Assembly: GCA_937924775.1 (NCBI GenBank)
Contig: CALDUT010000001.1
Coordinates: 62,001 to 126,000 of the forward strand
Direction of reading: 5' to 3'
Length of the DNA stretch: 64,000 bases
From: an uncultured Gemmata sp.
GTDB lineage: Bacteria; Planctomycetota; Planctomycetia; Gemmatales; Gemmataceae
The notes beneath the pieces were generated by a model that saw nothing but the letters and a program-made list of their open reading frames with translations, had not been told where the DNA came from and did no database searches. Shown one piece after another: positions 26,910 to 37,306 of the stretch; position 1 is the first letter of the stretch, and every line of letters begins with the position of its first letter. The position numbers and the translations under genes are program-made.

Positions 26910-28454
26910 ATGACAAACGAATTGGTCCTCATCTTCGATTTCGGCTCCCAGTTCGCCCAATTGATCGCACGGCGGGTCCGGGAACAGAATGTCTTCTGCC
27001 AAATCGTCCGTCACGATATTTCGCCCCAACGGGTACGCGAACTGAACCCGAAAGGGATCATCCTGTCGGGGGGGCCGGCAAGCGTCTACGAACCCGTGGC
27101 CCCACGGTGCGATCCGGCCATCCTGCAGTTGGGTATTCCGATTCTTGGCATCTGCTATGGCATGCAACTGATTTGCCACTTCCTCGGTGGGGTGGTGGGC
27201 AGCGCGGCCCACAGCCGCGAATACGGCCGGGCCACTCTGACCGTTCACGATCGCAACACCATGTTTCAAGGCTATCCCACGGAATCTATCGTGTGGATGA
27301 GTCACGGTGATCAGGTTCAAAGTGTCCCGGCGGACTTTGAAATCCTCGCCTCAACGGAGACCTGCCCACTGGCCGCGGTCAAGCACAAAACCCGGCCCCT
27401 GTTTGGTCTGCAGTTCCACCCTGAAGTGGCCCACACGCCGCATGGTGGCCAGATTTTGGCCAACTTCCTCCGCGATGTCTGCGGTTGTACCGGCTCGTGG
27501 AAGATGACCGCGTTCATTGATACCACCGTGCGTGAGATTCGCGCCAAAGTCGGCAATAAGCGGGTGATCTGTGGCTTGAGCGGCGGGGTCGATTCGAGCG
27601 TCTGCGCCGCCCTTCTGGTCAAAGCGATCGGTCCACAAGTCGCGTGTATTTACGTTGATAATGGCCTGATGCGGGAAGGCGAAACCGAACTCGTCAAACA
27701 TACCTTCCGCGACTGGTTCAAGGCCGATCTGCATGCCGTCGATGCCAAGGACCGCTTCCTGGCCGCCCTTAAGGGCGTCACGGATCCCCAGGAGAAACGG
27801 CGGATCATTGGCAAAATCTTCATCGATGTCTTTAAGCAGGAAGCGCAAAGTATTCCTGATGCGCAATTCCTCGCCCAAGGGACGCTCTACCCCGATGTTA
27901 TTGAAAGCGGTGGCACGCCGGATGGGCCTGCCGCCACCATCAAGTTGCATCACAATGTCGGGGGATTGCCCGCGGAACTCGGCTTCGAGTTGATCGAGCC
28001 CCTGCGCGATCTGTTCAAAGACGAAGTGCGGCGGCTGGGCTTGGAACTCGGTTTGCCCGAGGATGTTGTGTGGCGGCATCCGTTCCCCGGCCCGGGGCTG
28101 GCTGTTCGGTGTTTGGGCGAAGTCACCGAAGAGAAACTCGCCACCCTCCGCAAGGCCGACAGTATCTTCCTCGAAGAACTTCGCAAAGCCGGATTATACC
28201 GTAAAACAGCCCAGGCCTTCGCTGTGTTGCTGCCGGTGCAGAGCGTCGGCGTGATGGGCGATGGCCGCACTTACGAAAATGCTATTTGCCTTCGCTGCGT
28301 CCAAACCGACGATTTCATGACCGCGGATTGGTCCCGTTTACCCGACGACTTGCTTGCCCGCGTGGCCACCCACATCATTAATAAAGTGAAGGGTGTCAAT
28401 CGCGTGGTATACGATATTAGCAGCAAGCCCCCGGCCACGATTGAATGGGAATGA
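26910..28454 (+). CDS. guaA: GMP synthase (glutamine-hydrolysing)
   Basis: 514 residues, complete. It aminates XMP to GMP using glutamine and ATP. The N-terminal class I amidotransferase has Cys82 in LGICYGMQ and the [10 protein letters not shown] triad segment. The ATP-pyrophosphatase domain carries the P-loop GLSGGVDSS (about 223-231). The C-terminal dimerisation domain has [12 protein letters not shown] and [16 protein letters not shown], the conserved end. A housekeeping gene, cytoplasmic. Confidence 0.98.
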   Translation: MTNELVLIFDFGSQFAQLIARRVREQNVFCQIVRHDISPQRVRELNPKGIILSGGPASVYEPVAPRCDPAILQLGIPILGICYGMQLICHFLGGVVGSAAHSREYGRATLTVHDRNTMFQGYPTESIVWMSHGDQVQSVPADFEILASTETCPLAAVKHKTRPLFGLQFHPEVAHTPHGGQILANFLRDVCGCTGSWKMTAFIDTTVREIRAKVGNKRVICGLSGGVDSSVCAALLVKAIGPQVACIYVDNGLMREGETELVKHTFRDWFKADLHAVDAKDRFLAALKGVTDPQEKRRIIGKIFIDVFKQEAQSIPDAQFLAQGTLYPDVIESGGTPDGPAATIKLHHNVGGLPAELGFELIEPLRDLFKDEVRRLGLELGLPEDVVWRHPFPGPGLAVRCLGEVTEEKLATLRKADSIFLEELRKAGLYRKTAQAFAVLLPVQSVGVMGDGRTYENAICLRCVQTDDFMTADWSRLPDDLLARVATHIINKVKGVNRVVYDISSKPPATIEWE

Positions 28455-28483
28455 CGAATCGTTCACTCTGGAAGGAATTCATC

Positions 28484-28735
28484 ATGCGCGTCGACATCTG
28501 CACCCGGGAAGACGAAGCCACGCAACTGGCGCTGCTCGACGCGCTAGCCAGCCTCGGGGCGCGATCCGAGGCCGATTCGCCCCTGGAAGTGCCGCTGCCG
28601 CATGGCTTGCACCGCTTCAACGTCGGCTTCGACACTCTAACGGTCTTTGCCGATGCATGGCTGGTTGATCTCGAAGGCCCCGATGAACTGGTCAACAAGG
28701 TTTTGGAGTTAATCGCCACGGCGGGGCGCGGTTAA
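28484..28735 (+). CDS. Small hypothetical protein downstream of guaA
   Basis: 83 residues from ATG 28484, with GGAAGGA upstream; the in-frame start at 28445 would lie inside guaA. Sequence begins MRVDICTREDEATQLALLDAL and continues with an alpha/beta pattern, then a C-terminal helix (PDELVNKVLELIATAG). No family recognised. It lies 29 bases after guaA on the same strand. Confidence 0.65.
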   Translation: MRVDICTREDEATQLALLDALASLGARSEADSPLEVPLPHGLHRFNVGFDTLTVFADAWLVDLEGPDELVNKVLELIATAGRG

Positions 28736-28770
28736 CTCGACATCCCCCCTCACTCGTGGAGGCTCACCTC

Positions 28771-29184
28771 ATGATGGCTTGGCCCACTGTGATCTGTGGA
28801 GCATTACTGGTGCTGGTTGGGATCGTGGGATACGGCACCTCCGAAGTCCAGCCACCGTCGATGACAGCGCTAATTCCGGCGTTGTTCGGAGCCGCTCTTA
28901 TTGTCTGCGGAGTTTTGGCATTCAACGATAAACTCCGCAAACACGCGATGCACCTGGCCGCGGTCATCGGCCTTTTGGGGCTTGCCGGTGGCTTCATGCC
29001 GTTGATTCGCCAAATCAGCAAAGGCGATGGTTTTGACCCCTTCAAAAAGTCGGCCATCGCGGGGGAACTCATGATCCTCATTTGTGCCGTGTTTGTCGGC
29101 ATGTGTGTAAATTCGTTCATTCAGGCGCGAAAAGCACGCAAAGCGGCGGAGGCGGCGGAACCCGCGAGTTCACCGGCGGCCTGA
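28771..29184 (+). CDS. Small integral membrane protein
   Basis: 137 residues from ATG 28771, with GGAGG eight bases upstream. Four hydrophobic segments: TVICGALLVLVGIVGYG, ALIPALFGAALIVCGVLAF, HLAAVIGLLGLAGGFMPL and ELMILICAVFVGMCVNSF, with a positively charged Ala-rich tail. Resembles small planctomycete membrane proteins of unknown function. Thirty-five bases downstream of the preceding small gene. Confidence 0.7.
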   Translation: MMAWPTVICGALLVLVGIVGYGTSEVQPPSMTALIPALFGAALIVCGVLAFNDKLRKHAMHLAAVIGLLGLAGGFMPLIRQISKGDGFDPFKKSAIAGELMILICAVFVGMCVNSFIQARKARKAAEAAEPASSPAA

Positions 29185-29238
29185 TTCACGCGACAATCCC
29201 GACCCCGCGGGCGGCTGCTGGCCGAAACGCCGCGGCCG

Positions 29239-30153
29239 TCACTTCTTCGCCATCGCGTCGAGCCACTTCGACACAACGACACAATAGTACACACCGCTCA
29301 TGGTTGATTTATCGCCGGGTTGGGTGGCATAGCCGCCATCGGCATTGCGGTGTGCGTCGATGAACGCCCGAAGCTTCTCGAGGTTGGCCGGTTGCGACTT
29401 CAAGAGCATCAGCGCCCGCATGACGCGATATGTCGTTTCGATGTCGGACGTCTTAGCATCTTTCTTACCCCAGCCGCCATCATCCCGTTGGCCTTCCTGA
29501 AGTCCCTTTGCGATGTGTTTCTGGTCTTCCGGGTGAATCTTTGCCTCAAGCCGCAGCAACAGAGCCGCCACGGAACCCAGTTGGCGAGCCCCGCCGTCTT
29601 GCGGGTCGAGGAAGCCACCAGCATGGGCTAATTTCGGCCCATCGACGAGCCACGGTTTCAGATCGAAGGGGCAATCCTTTACACCCCATGCCTCAACCGC
29701 AGCCGCCGCGATGCGGATCTCTTCAAAGGTTTTGGCATTGTTTTTCAGATACTGCATCGCTTTGGCGAATTTCTCTTTCGGGATACCCAGCTCCACCGCG
29801 GCCATGACGCCGACGCTGGTGAGCGTGACATCGGAGGCACCGCCGGGTTCTGCGAAGCCGCCGCTTTGCGGGTCGTAGCACGTCAGTACGAAGGCCGCGT
29901 GTTTCTCTTTGTTGGGGATTTCGGCCCCCAGATATTTGAGGGCTCGGACTGCGCCGCTGGTGGCCCGGAGCCCGGGTTGTGGTACCGCGTCGAGGTTCGG
30001 GTCTTGCGGGGCGAGGTAGAAACCGCCGTTGGGATCTTGGAGGTTGGTGATCCACTGAATGGTTTCTTGCTTCTGCTTCGCGGTCAGTTGCGCAAGCGCC
30101 ACCGACGGGAGCAGAAAAACAACGAGCAGAGAACCTGGCAGAAAACGTTGCAT
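29239..30153 (-). CDS. Secreted prenyltransferase/squalene-oxidase repeat protein
   Basis: 304 residues with GAGGAG six bases before ATG 30153 and a signal peptide (MQRFLPGSLLVVFLLPSVALA). It is an alpha/alpha-toroid built of repeats with the QxxxGGF/W pattern: LQDPNGGFY, DPQSGGFAEP, QRDDGGWGK and NADGGYAT. The fold is that of geranylgeranyl-transferase beta subunits and terpene cyclases, but no DxDD motif is seen and it is exported, so it is not likely a cyclase. Planctomycetes carry many such proteins of unknown role. Confidence 0.82.
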   Translation of the reverse strand: MQRFLPGSLLVVFLLPSVALAQLTAKQKQETIQWITNLQDPNGGFYLAPQDPNLDAVPQPGLRATSGAVRALKYLGAEIPNKEKHAAFVLTCYDPQSGGFAEPGGASDVTLTSVGVMAAVELGIPKEKFAKAMQYLKNNAKTFEEIRIAAAAVEAWGVKDCPFDLKPWLVDGPKLAHAGGFLDPQDGGARQLGSVAALLLRLEAKIHPEDQKHIAKGLQEGQRDDGGWGKKDAKTSDIETTYRVMRALMLLKSQPANLEKLRAFIDAHRNADGGYATQPGDKSTMSGVYYCVVVSKWLDAMAKK

Positions 30154-30225
30154 GGAGTACTCCTCAACATGAAATCGGAGCCGTTGGTTCGTGTCAGATG
30201 CCCGAATCGGTTCATCAGTGAGTGG

Positions 30226-30747
30226 CTACGTTTTCGGGCGGAAGGCTTTCACCACGGTGTCGTTGGTGGTCAAGTACGGTCCGCCGATAAGGTCGATGCA
30301 GTAGGGAATCGCCGGCATGACGGCCAGCAGGCATTCGCGAATGGCCGCCGGCTTACCTGGTAGGTTGACGATCAGCGTTTTGCCGCGAATGCCGGCAGTT
30401 TGTCGCGACAGAATCGCTGTTGGTACACTGCGGAGCGAAACGGCCCGCATCAGTTCGCCGAAGCCTGGAAGCATTTTTTCGCAGACGGCTTCTGTGGCTT
30501 CGGGTGTCACATCGCGTTTGGCTGGCCCGGTGCCGCCGGTGGTCACGATCAGGCAGCAGCCTTCGTCGTCGGCCATGGCCTTGAGCGTGGCTTCGATTTG
30601 TTCTTGTTCGTCCGGGATCACCAGATAGTGCGGTTGCCATTCGCAGCTGAGCATTTCTTGCAAGCAGTCGCGAATCGCTGGGCCGCTTTTGTCTTCGTAC
30701 ACCCCGCTGCTGGCCCGGTCGGAGATCGTGAGGATACCGATACGCAT
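30226..30747 (-). CDS. mogA: MogA/MoaB-like molybdopterin adenylyltransferase
   Basis: 173 residues from ATG 30747 (MRIGILTISDRASSGVYEDK). It adenylylates molybdopterin before molybdenum insertion. The MoCF fold has the TTGGTGPAKRDVTPEAT motif at about 73-89 and the segment LPGKPAAIRECL. Length and order fit MogA. No other cofactor genes lie nearby, so it is a stand-alone copy. It may be cotranscribed with the repeat protein 72 bases downstream. Confidence 0.88.
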   Translation of the reverse strand: MRIGILTISDRASSGVYEDKSGPAIRDCLQEMLSCEWQPHYLVIPDEQEQIEATLKAMADDEGCCLIVTTGGTGPAKRDVTPEATEAVCEKMLPGFGELMRAVSLRSVPTAILSRQTAGIRGKTLIVNLPGKPAAIRECLLAVMPAIPYCIDLIGGPYLTTNDTVVKAFRPKT

Positions 30748-30879
30748 GACACACTCGCGGAAATCGGATTCCAAGAAGAACTGCGTCGATGACGACGCGA
30801 AGAGTAGTATAACTCCCCCTGGCGTGCCGAGGCAGGCAGTCTCGGGAGCCGATTCGGAATTCTCACCCCCCCCCGACGT

Positions 30880-32088
30880 ATGCGAACATGGTCTTTTTCC
30901 TCCGCCGGTACGTTATTTTTTGGCCGCCAGGCGGTTCGCGTGCATCTGGCGGAAGCGTGCGAACGGCTGGCTGCGAAGCATGCGTTCATCGTGACCGATG
31001 GGGTCCTCGTTACCGCCGGTGTGCTGGCCCAGACGACGGCATCGCTCACCTGTGGGAATGTCCGTTACACCACGTTTGAGCGTGTAACACCCGAACCCCC
31101 GGTGGAACTGGTGCGGGAGTGCATCGCAGCGGCCCGCGACTGTAACCCCGACGTGGTCATCGGTCTGGGCGGGGGCAGCAACATGGACACTGCGAAGCTT
31201 GTGGCGATGATTCTCGCTCATGGGGGCGATCCGCTTGATTACACCGGCGATTGTCGCGTGCCGGGGCCAGTTCGCCCGCTGATTGCTATTCCCACCACCG
31301 CGGGCACCGGTTCGGAAGTCTCGGCGGCGGCCGTTTTCACCGATACCGCGAACCACATCAAAGTTTCCTGTCTCAGTCCATTCTTGCGACCCAGCTTCGC
31401 CATCGTCGATCCGCTGTTGACTGTCAGTTGTCCACCGAAGGTGACTGCGGATTCGGGTATCGATGCTCTCACCCACGCCATCGAAGCCTTCTGCGCGGTG
31501 GACAACAACGAGTTCCGATTACCCAGTGGCGAACGCACTGTTTATCAGGGGAAAAATCCTCTGGCGGATGCCATGTCGCGTGAAGCGATCACCCTGATCG
31601 GCAAGTATTTGCGCCGGGCCGTGCAAAACGGTAACGATCTCGAAGCCCGCGACGGTATGGCCCTGGCCGCGACTCTCGGCGGCTTGGCTTTTTCCAACGC
31701 CGGAGTCGCACTAGTTCACGCGATGGAATATCCTGTGGGTGGGGCTGTTCATGTTTCGCATGGGGCTGGCAACGGGTTGTTGCTGCCGTATGTGATGGCC
31801 TTCAACAAACCCGCGGCCCGCGCGACGTTGGCCCAACTGCCCGCGTTGCTCGGTTCAACTAGCCGCATCGACGACGAGGACGCCGCCGCCACCGAAGCCA
31901 TCCACCTTGTAGCGAAACTCCGGGCTGATATCGGCATCCCCACCCGCTTACGCGACCTCGGCGTAACCGAAGACATGCTGCCGGGTTTCGCCGCCCAGGC
32001 GTTCGCCATCAAACGTTTGATGCGTGTCAACCCCCGGATACCGCAATCCGCAGAGGAAATTCTCGGCATTTACCAAGCGGCGTTCTAA
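30880..32088 (+). CDS. Iron-containing alcohol dehydrogenase
   Basis: 402 residues. Group III Fe-ADH fold: GLGGGSNMDTAK (NAD loop, about 95-106), PTTAGTGSEVS (138-148) and metal ligands Asp195 and His199 (GIDALTHAIEAF), His280 (HAMEYPVGG) and His294 (SHGAGN). It would interconvert an alcohol and aldehyde with NAD(P)H. The ATG at 30880 has no ribosome site; a run of nine C (30866-30874) occupies that place. The gene for a GT39-like membrane protein follows after eight bases, so they are probably one transcript. Confidence 0.93.
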   Translation: MRTWSFSSAGTLFFGRQAVRVHLAEACERLAAKHAFIVTDGVLVTAGVLAQTTASLTCGNVRYTTFERVTPEPPVELVRECIAAARDCNPDVVIGLGGGSNMDTAKLVAMILAHGGDPLDYTGDCRVPGPVRPLIAIPTTAGTGSEVSAAAVFTDTANHIKVSCLSPFLRPSFAIVDPLLTVSCPPKVTADSGIDALTHAIEAFCAVDNNEFRLPSGERTVYQGKNPLADAMSREAITLIGKYLRRAVQNGNDLEARDGMALAATLGGLAFSNAGVALVHAMEYPVGGAVHVSHGAGNGLLLPYVMAFNKPAARATLAQLPALLGSTSRIDDEDAAATEAIHLVAKLRADIGIPTRLRDLGVTEDMLPGFAAQAFAIKRLMRVNPRIPQSAEEILGIYQAAF

Positions 32089-32096
32089 GCTTGGGC

Positions 32097-33743
32097 ATGA
32101 CGGTTCGCTCTGCTATAGCTATTGCTGCCGCTAGCGCGATCGTTGCGGGGTTTTGGTACCGCGGCGAACGATTTCTTGCGCACAACGGACCCACCTTCGA
32201 CGAAGCCGTTCACCTGACCGCCGGTTATGCCTACTGGACCACCGGTCATTTTCACCTCAATCGCGAAGATCCGCCACTGATGAAGCTGTTGTGGGCGCTG
32301 CCGGTTGTGCGGCGCGATGCTTCGCGTTACCCGGCCACAGTGGCTGCGGCCAGCAACGACGATCACTGGCACGTAAGCACCGCTTTGATGTACCACTCTG
32401 GTGTTCCCCCGCACGAATTGCTGAATCCGGCACGACGGGTGAACCTGGCCTTCGGTTGTGTCGGAGTGTTGCTTGTGGGGTGGTGGGCGTACCGGTTGTG
32501 GCATTCGCGCTTCGCCGGCGTGGGGGCTGCGGCTTTCGCTGCCAGCGATCCGAACTGGCTGGCGCTGGCGTGCGTTCTCAGCACGGATACTGGTTTGGCC
32601 GTTTTTACCCTGTTGGCGTGTTATCTGTTGTGGGAATACACAGCGAAGCCAGCCCCCGGCCTTGTGTGGGGGATCGGCATTTCCTTGGGTTTGGCGTTGG
32701 CCACGAAGTTTTCCGCGGTGGCACTGGTGTGCGGGCTGGTCGCGGCGGCGTTGGTTCATGGCCTGCGGAGTGGCCGGCTGGCACTACCCAACACCCCGGC
32801 CAACAGACCCACGCTGATGGCCGGTTGGGAGTTCGCATTCCGCATTGGCACCATCGCATTTCTGACCCTCGCGTTCACGTATGGCTTCGTTCAGTTCGAT
32901 CACTGGGGACGCGGGCTGAAGTTCCAGCTGACACGTTCCGAACACGGCGACGGCATGATGTACCTTCTGGGGGAATTGTCGCGCAGTGGATGGTATCACT
33001 ACTTTCTGGTGGTTGTGCTGGCGAAGCTGCCACTGGGCCTGCTGGCCGCGTTGGGTTTGGCTCTGGTCCGCGAGTCGGTATTTCGTAGTTCGCGGCTCGT
33101 GTTTGTCATCGTTCCTCCGCTGGTGTTTTTCGCTCTAGCATCGTATTCGCGGGTGAATCTTGGCCTTCGCGTCGTGTTGCCGGTGTTACCGTTTCTGTAT
33201 GTATTGGCCGCGGGACTGGCAGCGAATGCCTGTTGCCGATGGACTGGGCGAGCGCTATTAGCGCTGTGCGTAGCATGGTGTGCTGCGTCGGCGATCCGCA
33301 GTGATCCGTACGCGTTATCGTACTTCAACGAGTGGGCCGGTGGTTCGCGGGGCGGAATACATATTGCGGCCGATTCCAACCTCGATTGGGGGCAGGGGCT
33401 GCCAGCCCTGCGCGACTACTTGCAAGCTCAACACCTCGACGCAATCTATCTGTCGTACTTCGGGACCGATCGGCCGGAAAGCTACGGCATCCGCTTCCAA
33501 GCGCTACCAACCTACGGTCGTGTCGGCTCTCCCGGGGGTGAAACCATTCCTCCGCAGGCCCCACGGCACGTCGTCGTTGTGAGCGCCAACAACCTGCTGG
33601 GTATTTACCTCAACGAACCATCGACGTTTGCCTGGCTGCGTCCACGCGAACCAATTGCGATTGTCGCAGAGTGTCTGTACGTTTACGACGTCACCGGGGA
33701 TGCCGAAGCGTTGACACACCTGCGGCAATTGACAAGTCAGTGA
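32097..33743 (+). CDS. GT39-like (ArnT/PMT-type) membrane glycosyltransferase
   Basis: 548 residues from ATG 32097. After a signal-anchor helix it shows TFDEAVHLTAGYAYW and REDPPLMKLLWALP, the DE motif and first-loop pattern of polyprenol-phosphate-sugar transferases. About nine to eleven hydrophobic helices follow up to about residue 410, then a periplasmic C-terminal domain. Such enzymes move a sugar from a lipid carrier to a protein, lipid or glycan on the outer side of the inner membrane. Acceptor is unknown. Confidence 0.82.
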   Translation: MTVRSAIAIAAASAIVAGFWYRGERFLAHNGPTFDEAVHLTAGYAYWTTGHFHLNREDPPLMKLLWALPVVRRDASRYPATVAAASNDDHWHVSTALMYHSGVPPHELLNPARRVNLAFGCVGVLLVGWWAYRLWHSRFAGVGAAAFAASDPNWLALACVLSTDTGLAVFTLLACYLLWEYTAKPAPGLVWGIGISLGLALATKFSAVALVCGLVAAALVHGLRSGRLALPNTPANRPTLMAGWEFAFRIGTIAFLTLAFTYGFVQFDHWGRGLKFQLTRSEHGDGMMYLLGELSRSGWYHYFLVVVLAKLPLGLLAALGLALVRESVFRSSRLVFVIVPPLVFFALASYSRVNLGLRVVLPVLPFLYVLAAGLAANACCRWTGRALLALCVAWCAASAIRSDPYALSYFNEWAGGSRGGIHIAADSNLDWGQGLPALRDYLQAQHLDAIYLSYFGTDRPESYGIRFQALPTYGRVGSPGGETIPPQAPRHVVVVSANNLLGIYLNEPSTFAWLRPREPIAIVAECLYVYDVTGDAEALTHLRQLTSQ

Positions 33744-33889
33744 CACTTGTTCGGCAATCAACGGCTTTTTTCGATCATCACACATCGTTTGGCGAATCGT
33801 GACCATAGCTTATCTGACAAGCCAGAGATGCCGAGCACTGTGCGAGAGAAGTCTATACATTACCCTGGCATCGAAAGGAGGCGGACAGC

Positions 33890-35239
33890 ATGTCGTCGAT
33901 TTCCGATTTGCACCGGGTTGTCATCATCGGTGGGGGCTTCGGAGGTTTGATCGCGGCCCGATCGCTCAACAAAACGCCTACCCACGTCACGCTCATCGAC
34001 CGGCGCAATTTTCACCTCTTTCAACCACTGCTGTATCAAGTGGCCACCGGTGGGCTGTCGCCGGCCAACATCGCGGCCCCCCTGCGGGCGATTTTGCGAC
34101 GGCAGCGGAATACCACCGTGTTGATGGGCGAAGTGACCGGCTTTGATCTGGAGCGTAAGGAAGTTCGGCTGGCCGACGGCGGCCGCATCCCGTTTGATTC
34201 GCTGATCGTGGCTGCCGGTTCCACCCATCATTATTTCGGGCATGAGGAGTGGGAAAAGCTCGCCCCCGGCTTGAAGACGATTGAAGACGCCACCGAGATT
34301 CGCCGCCGCGTTCTTTTGGCCTTTGAAAAAGCCGAACGTGAAACCGATCCGCACGAGTTGCAGCGGTTGTTGACGTTTGTTGTGGTCGGCGGTGGCCCCA
34401 CCGGGGTGGAGATGGCCGGAGCAATTGCCGAATTGGCCCGGCACACTCTGCGCGCCGATTTCCGGAACTTCAATCCGGCGAGCGCGCGGGTCATCCTGGT
34501 GGAAGGACAGAAGCGGGTGCTGTCGGCATTTCACGAAAGCCTCAGTGCCAAGGCGAAAACCGCACTGGAGGAGTTGGGCGTGGAAGTCTGGCTGAATTAT
34601 CATGTGACTGCGATTGAACCTGATCATGTGATGGTGACTCCTGAGGGTGGCCAGGGTGAACCACGACGGATCGACACCGCGACCGTCGTTTGGGCGGCTG
34701 GTGTGAAAGCGTCGCCGTTGGGGAAACTTCTCGCGGAGGCGGTCGGCCTTCAAACCGATCGGATGGGCCGCGTACCGGTGAACCCCGATTGCACGATCGA
34801 CAATCGGCCCGACATCTTCGTCATTGGCGATTTGGCCAATTGCCCCGGCCCTGACGGTCGACCACTACCAGGGTTGGCTCCCGTAGCGATGCAGCAGGGC
34901 GAGTATGTGGCGAATGTGATCGTGCGTCGATTACGGGGAGAAAGCCCCAAGGGGCCGTTCCGTTACTTCGATAAAGGCATGATGGCGACGATTGGTCGCG
35001 CGCGGGCGGTGGGAGAAAGTTTTGGCATCAAATTCAGTGGGTATGTGGCGTGGTTAGCGTGGTTGTTCGTTCACCTCCTGTACATCACCCGTTTCGAGAA
35101 CCGGGTTTTGGTGCTGTTGCAGTGGTTTTGGAATTATGTCACGCGCAATCGCACAGCCCGGCTGATCACCAACGAACCCGCAACGGGATCGATGGGGCCT
35201 ATGACGCGTACTCTGGCGTCGCACGCCGCGGGCACTTAA
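33890..35239 (+). CDS. ndh: Type II NADH dehydrogenase (NDH-2)
   Basis: 449 residues with a strong AAAGGAGG site nine bases upstream. It transfers electrons from NADH to quinone without proton pumping. FAD-binding VVIIGGGFGGL (about 10-20) and NAD-binding VVVGGGPTGVEMAGA are followed by VWAAGVKASP and IFVIGDLANC. A hydrophobic C-terminal stretch (AWLAWLFVHLLYITRFENRV) gives the membrane attachment typical of NDH-2. Its stop overlaps the convergent gene by four bases. Confidence 0.92.
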   Translation: MSSISDLHRVVIIGGGFGGLIAARSLNKTPTHVTLIDRRNFHLFQPLLYQVATGGLSPANIAAPLRAILRRQRNTTVLMGEVTGFDLERKEVRLADGGRIPFDSLIVAAGSTHHYFGHEEWEKLAPGLKTIEDATEIRRRVLLAFEKAERETDPHELQRLLTFVVVGGGPTGVEMAGAIAELARHTLRADFRNFNPASARVILVEGQKRVLSAFHESLSAKAKTALEELGVEVWLNYHVTAIEPDHVMVTPEGGQGEPRRIDTATVVWAAGVKASPLGKLLAEAVGLQTDRMGRVPVNPDCTIDNRPDIFVIGDLANCPGPDGRPLPGLAPVAMQQGEYVANVIVRRLRGESPKGPFRYFDKGMMATIGRARAVGESFGIKFSGYVAWLAWLFVHLLYITRFENRVLVLLQWFWNYVTRNRTARLITNEPATGSMGPMTRTLASHAAGT

Positions 35240-36435
35240 GGCCGGTGGCGTGGTGATGGAGCGATTTCGACCGGTGCAGGCGGTTCCTTCGTTTCGTACA
35301 TCAGATCGAAGTAGAAACATAGGTTCCGCAATTCGTCCAGTTTTTTCAGTTCAGGCGGACCCAGGAGTGTAGCCGTAGCATTCCAATCGACCGCATGCTT
35401 GCGTGCCATGCCGTGGGCTTTGGCGTAATGGCCAGCTTGTAATAATCCGATGGCCTCCGCTTGGGCTGTTGCATGCGCGTGTTCGAACAGCTGCCGGCGA
35501 CTATCGAGGAACCGCTGGTCTGTGGTGTCAAGCGTGGGTAGCTCCAGCAGTTCGCGTTCCAGTTCTCGCCAAAAATAGCTGCGTGGGGCCTCCCCAGTGA
35601 GGCGAGCTTGGGTGACCCGGTCGAGCTCTCGCTGGACTGAACGAGCCACCCAATCCGCTTCGGCTCTTAGCAACTGGCCGCGGATTTCCGGGAATGCCTG
35701 TACGAGGTTGTGGCGTTCGATGGCCGAGCGTTCAAACGCCGACCAATCCCTGGCCGGTAGTTGCAACAGCTTATCACAGTGATGCTCAATCGCTCGCTGC
35801 AACCATGCTCGTGAAGCCGTCGCCAGTTCGTCTTTCGCTTCAGGGTAAATTCCGCTCAGCCAGAGGGCCAGAGTGTCCCATCGCAGAAGCGTGGCGACAT
35901 CATCCGGTGGCGTTCGCTCATAGAGCGTTTTCAGTTCGCTGGCCACGCCGGCGAGCCATTGACGATGGGCCGCCAGCAAATCCGCGGCAAGCTGGGGATA
36001 TTGCGCCTGAAGATTGCGAATTTCGAGTAACCCGTTGGTGCGGTCGAATTCGTCAACTGTGGGTCGATTCAGTTGTTCATGATATTGAGCCACCGCTTGC
36101 ACGGCTTGGTGCAGCGATAATGAGCCGGGCGCTATGGAACAGGGCACGTACCACCATGCCATGGCCGCACCGGCCAAGCCCAGTAGCACAACCACACCAC
36201 GCCGCGTGCGGGCCAGTTGCCCCCACCCGGCCAGCAATCCTGCGATCGCTAAGGGGATAACAGCGACCAATGCCCGCGTCAGGTGGAAGTCGGCCCCCCA
36301 ACCGGCCCAATAGAAGGTTTGCCAGATTGTCAGAAGACCGCCGATCATTACTGCGGCGGCCCTGGCCAGTGGGGCGTAAGGGTGAGGCAAGGCCGAGTCG
36401 ACCGTGGACCGCAAGCCGGATGGCGAGAATGTCAT
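35236..36435 (-). CDS. Hypothetical membrane-anchored helical protein
   Basis: 399 residues; GGAGATGAGACG lies just before ATG 36435. Residues about 25-100 hold three hydrophobic helices (AVMIGGLLTIWQTFYWAGW, ALVAVIPLAIAGLLAGW, GVVVLLGLAGAAMAWW). The rest is a long alpha-helical, Leu/Arg/Glu-rich domain without Cys pairs or catalytic motif. No family recognised; helical-repeat scaffold is possible. Its last four bases overlap ndh on the other strand. Confidence 0.7.
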   Translation of the reverse strand: MTFSPSGLRSTVDSALPHPYAPLARAAAVMIGGLLTIWQTFYWAGWGADFHLTRALVAVIPLAIAGLLAGWGQLARTRRGVVVLLGLAGAAMAWWYVPCSIAPGSLSLHQAVQAVAQYHEQLNRPTVDEFDRTNGLLEIRNLQAQYPQLAADLLAAHRQWLAGVASELKTLYERTPPDDVATLLRWDTLALWLSGIYPEAKDELATASRAWLQRAIEHHCDKLLQLPARDWSAFERSAIERHNLVQAFPEIRGQLLRAEADWVARSVQRELDRVTQARLTGEAPRSYFWRELERELLELPTLDTTDQRFLDSRRQLFEHAHATAQAEAIGLLQAGHYAKAHGMARKHAVDWNATATLLGPPELKKLDELRNLCFYFDLMYETKEPPAPVEIAPSPRHRP

Positions 36436-36511
36436 CGTCTCATCTCCATCATGCGCAATCGTTGGCCAAAAGCAAATGATCTGGACAAAATTTCACAAAA
36501 ATTTTTCAAGT

Positions 36512-37306
36512 TCAGTCCGATTTTTTGTTCTCAGGTTTTTTCCCTTCCAGGGGCCGAATTTCCCGTAGCCAGATGTTGCGGAACTTGACCGGGTTGCCGT
36601 GATTCTGCAAGCGGATGGGCTGTTTGACCGGGTGCTTTTCGTAATACTTCGCTGGGCGATCGTAATAGGTACCGCCTTGCAATTCAAAGTGGTTATGAAC
36701 CACGACACCGTTGTGAATCACGGTCACATACCCCGGGGTTAGGACTTTGACCTCTGGAGATTGTTCGTCGAAGCGCGGGGCGGTGAAGATGATGTCGTAG
36801 GTTTGCCATTCGCCGGGTTTACGGCAGGCATTGACCATGGGCGGGCTTTGCTTGTAGATGGCGGCGCATTGACCGTCGAAGTAGGTTTTGTTGTCGTAGG
36901 AATCGAGGATTTGCACTTCGTAGCGGTTGGCGAGAAATACACCGCTATTGCCGCGGCCTTGGCCGCTGCCGCGGACTACCTCGGGCGTGGCAAATTCCAG
37001 GTGGAGTTGATAATCACCGAAAGACTGTTTGGTGACAATGTCGCTGCCGCGCACGACGGCGTAACCGTCTTTCAATTCCCACTTATCGCCATTGTGCCAC
37101 TGAGAAAGGTCTTTCCCATCGAAGAGGATGATGGCATCGGAGGGCGGGTTGCTGGTGGTGGCTCCCGGCGTCACGACAGCCGGTTCCGGCCAGATGATGC
37201 CGCTTTTGTATTCGCGCTGAGCCAACGCGGTCATCATTCCCAGCACGGCAAAGAAACCGACCACACACGCGGCTACCAAAACAGTCCCAACCCGAACGGT
37301 TTTCAT
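36512..37306 (-). CDS. Secreted DUF1080 (3-keto-disaccharide hydrolase-like) protein
   Basis: 264 residues with AGGAG before ATG 37306. The N-terminal helix ([21 protein letters not shown]) is a signal or anchor. The DUF1080 jelly-roll is recognised by [45 protein letters not shown] and [14 protein letters not shown]. The family acts on 3-keto-glycosides or binds glycans and is greatly expanded in planctomycetes. Its substrate is unknown. Confidence 0.92.
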   Translation of the reverse strand: MKTVRVGTVLVAACVVGFFAVLGMMTALAQREYKSGIIWPEPAVVTPGATTSNPPSDAIILFDGKDLSQWHNGDKWELKDGYAVVRGSDIVTKQSFGDYQLHLEFATPEVVRGSGQGRGNSGVFLANRYEVQILDSYDNKTYFDGQCAAIYKQSPPMVNACRKPGEWQTYDIIFTAPRFDEQSPEVKVLTPGYVTVIHNGVVVHNHFELQGGTYYDRPAKYYEKHPVKQPIRLQNHGNPVKFRNIWLREIRPLEGKKPENKKSD

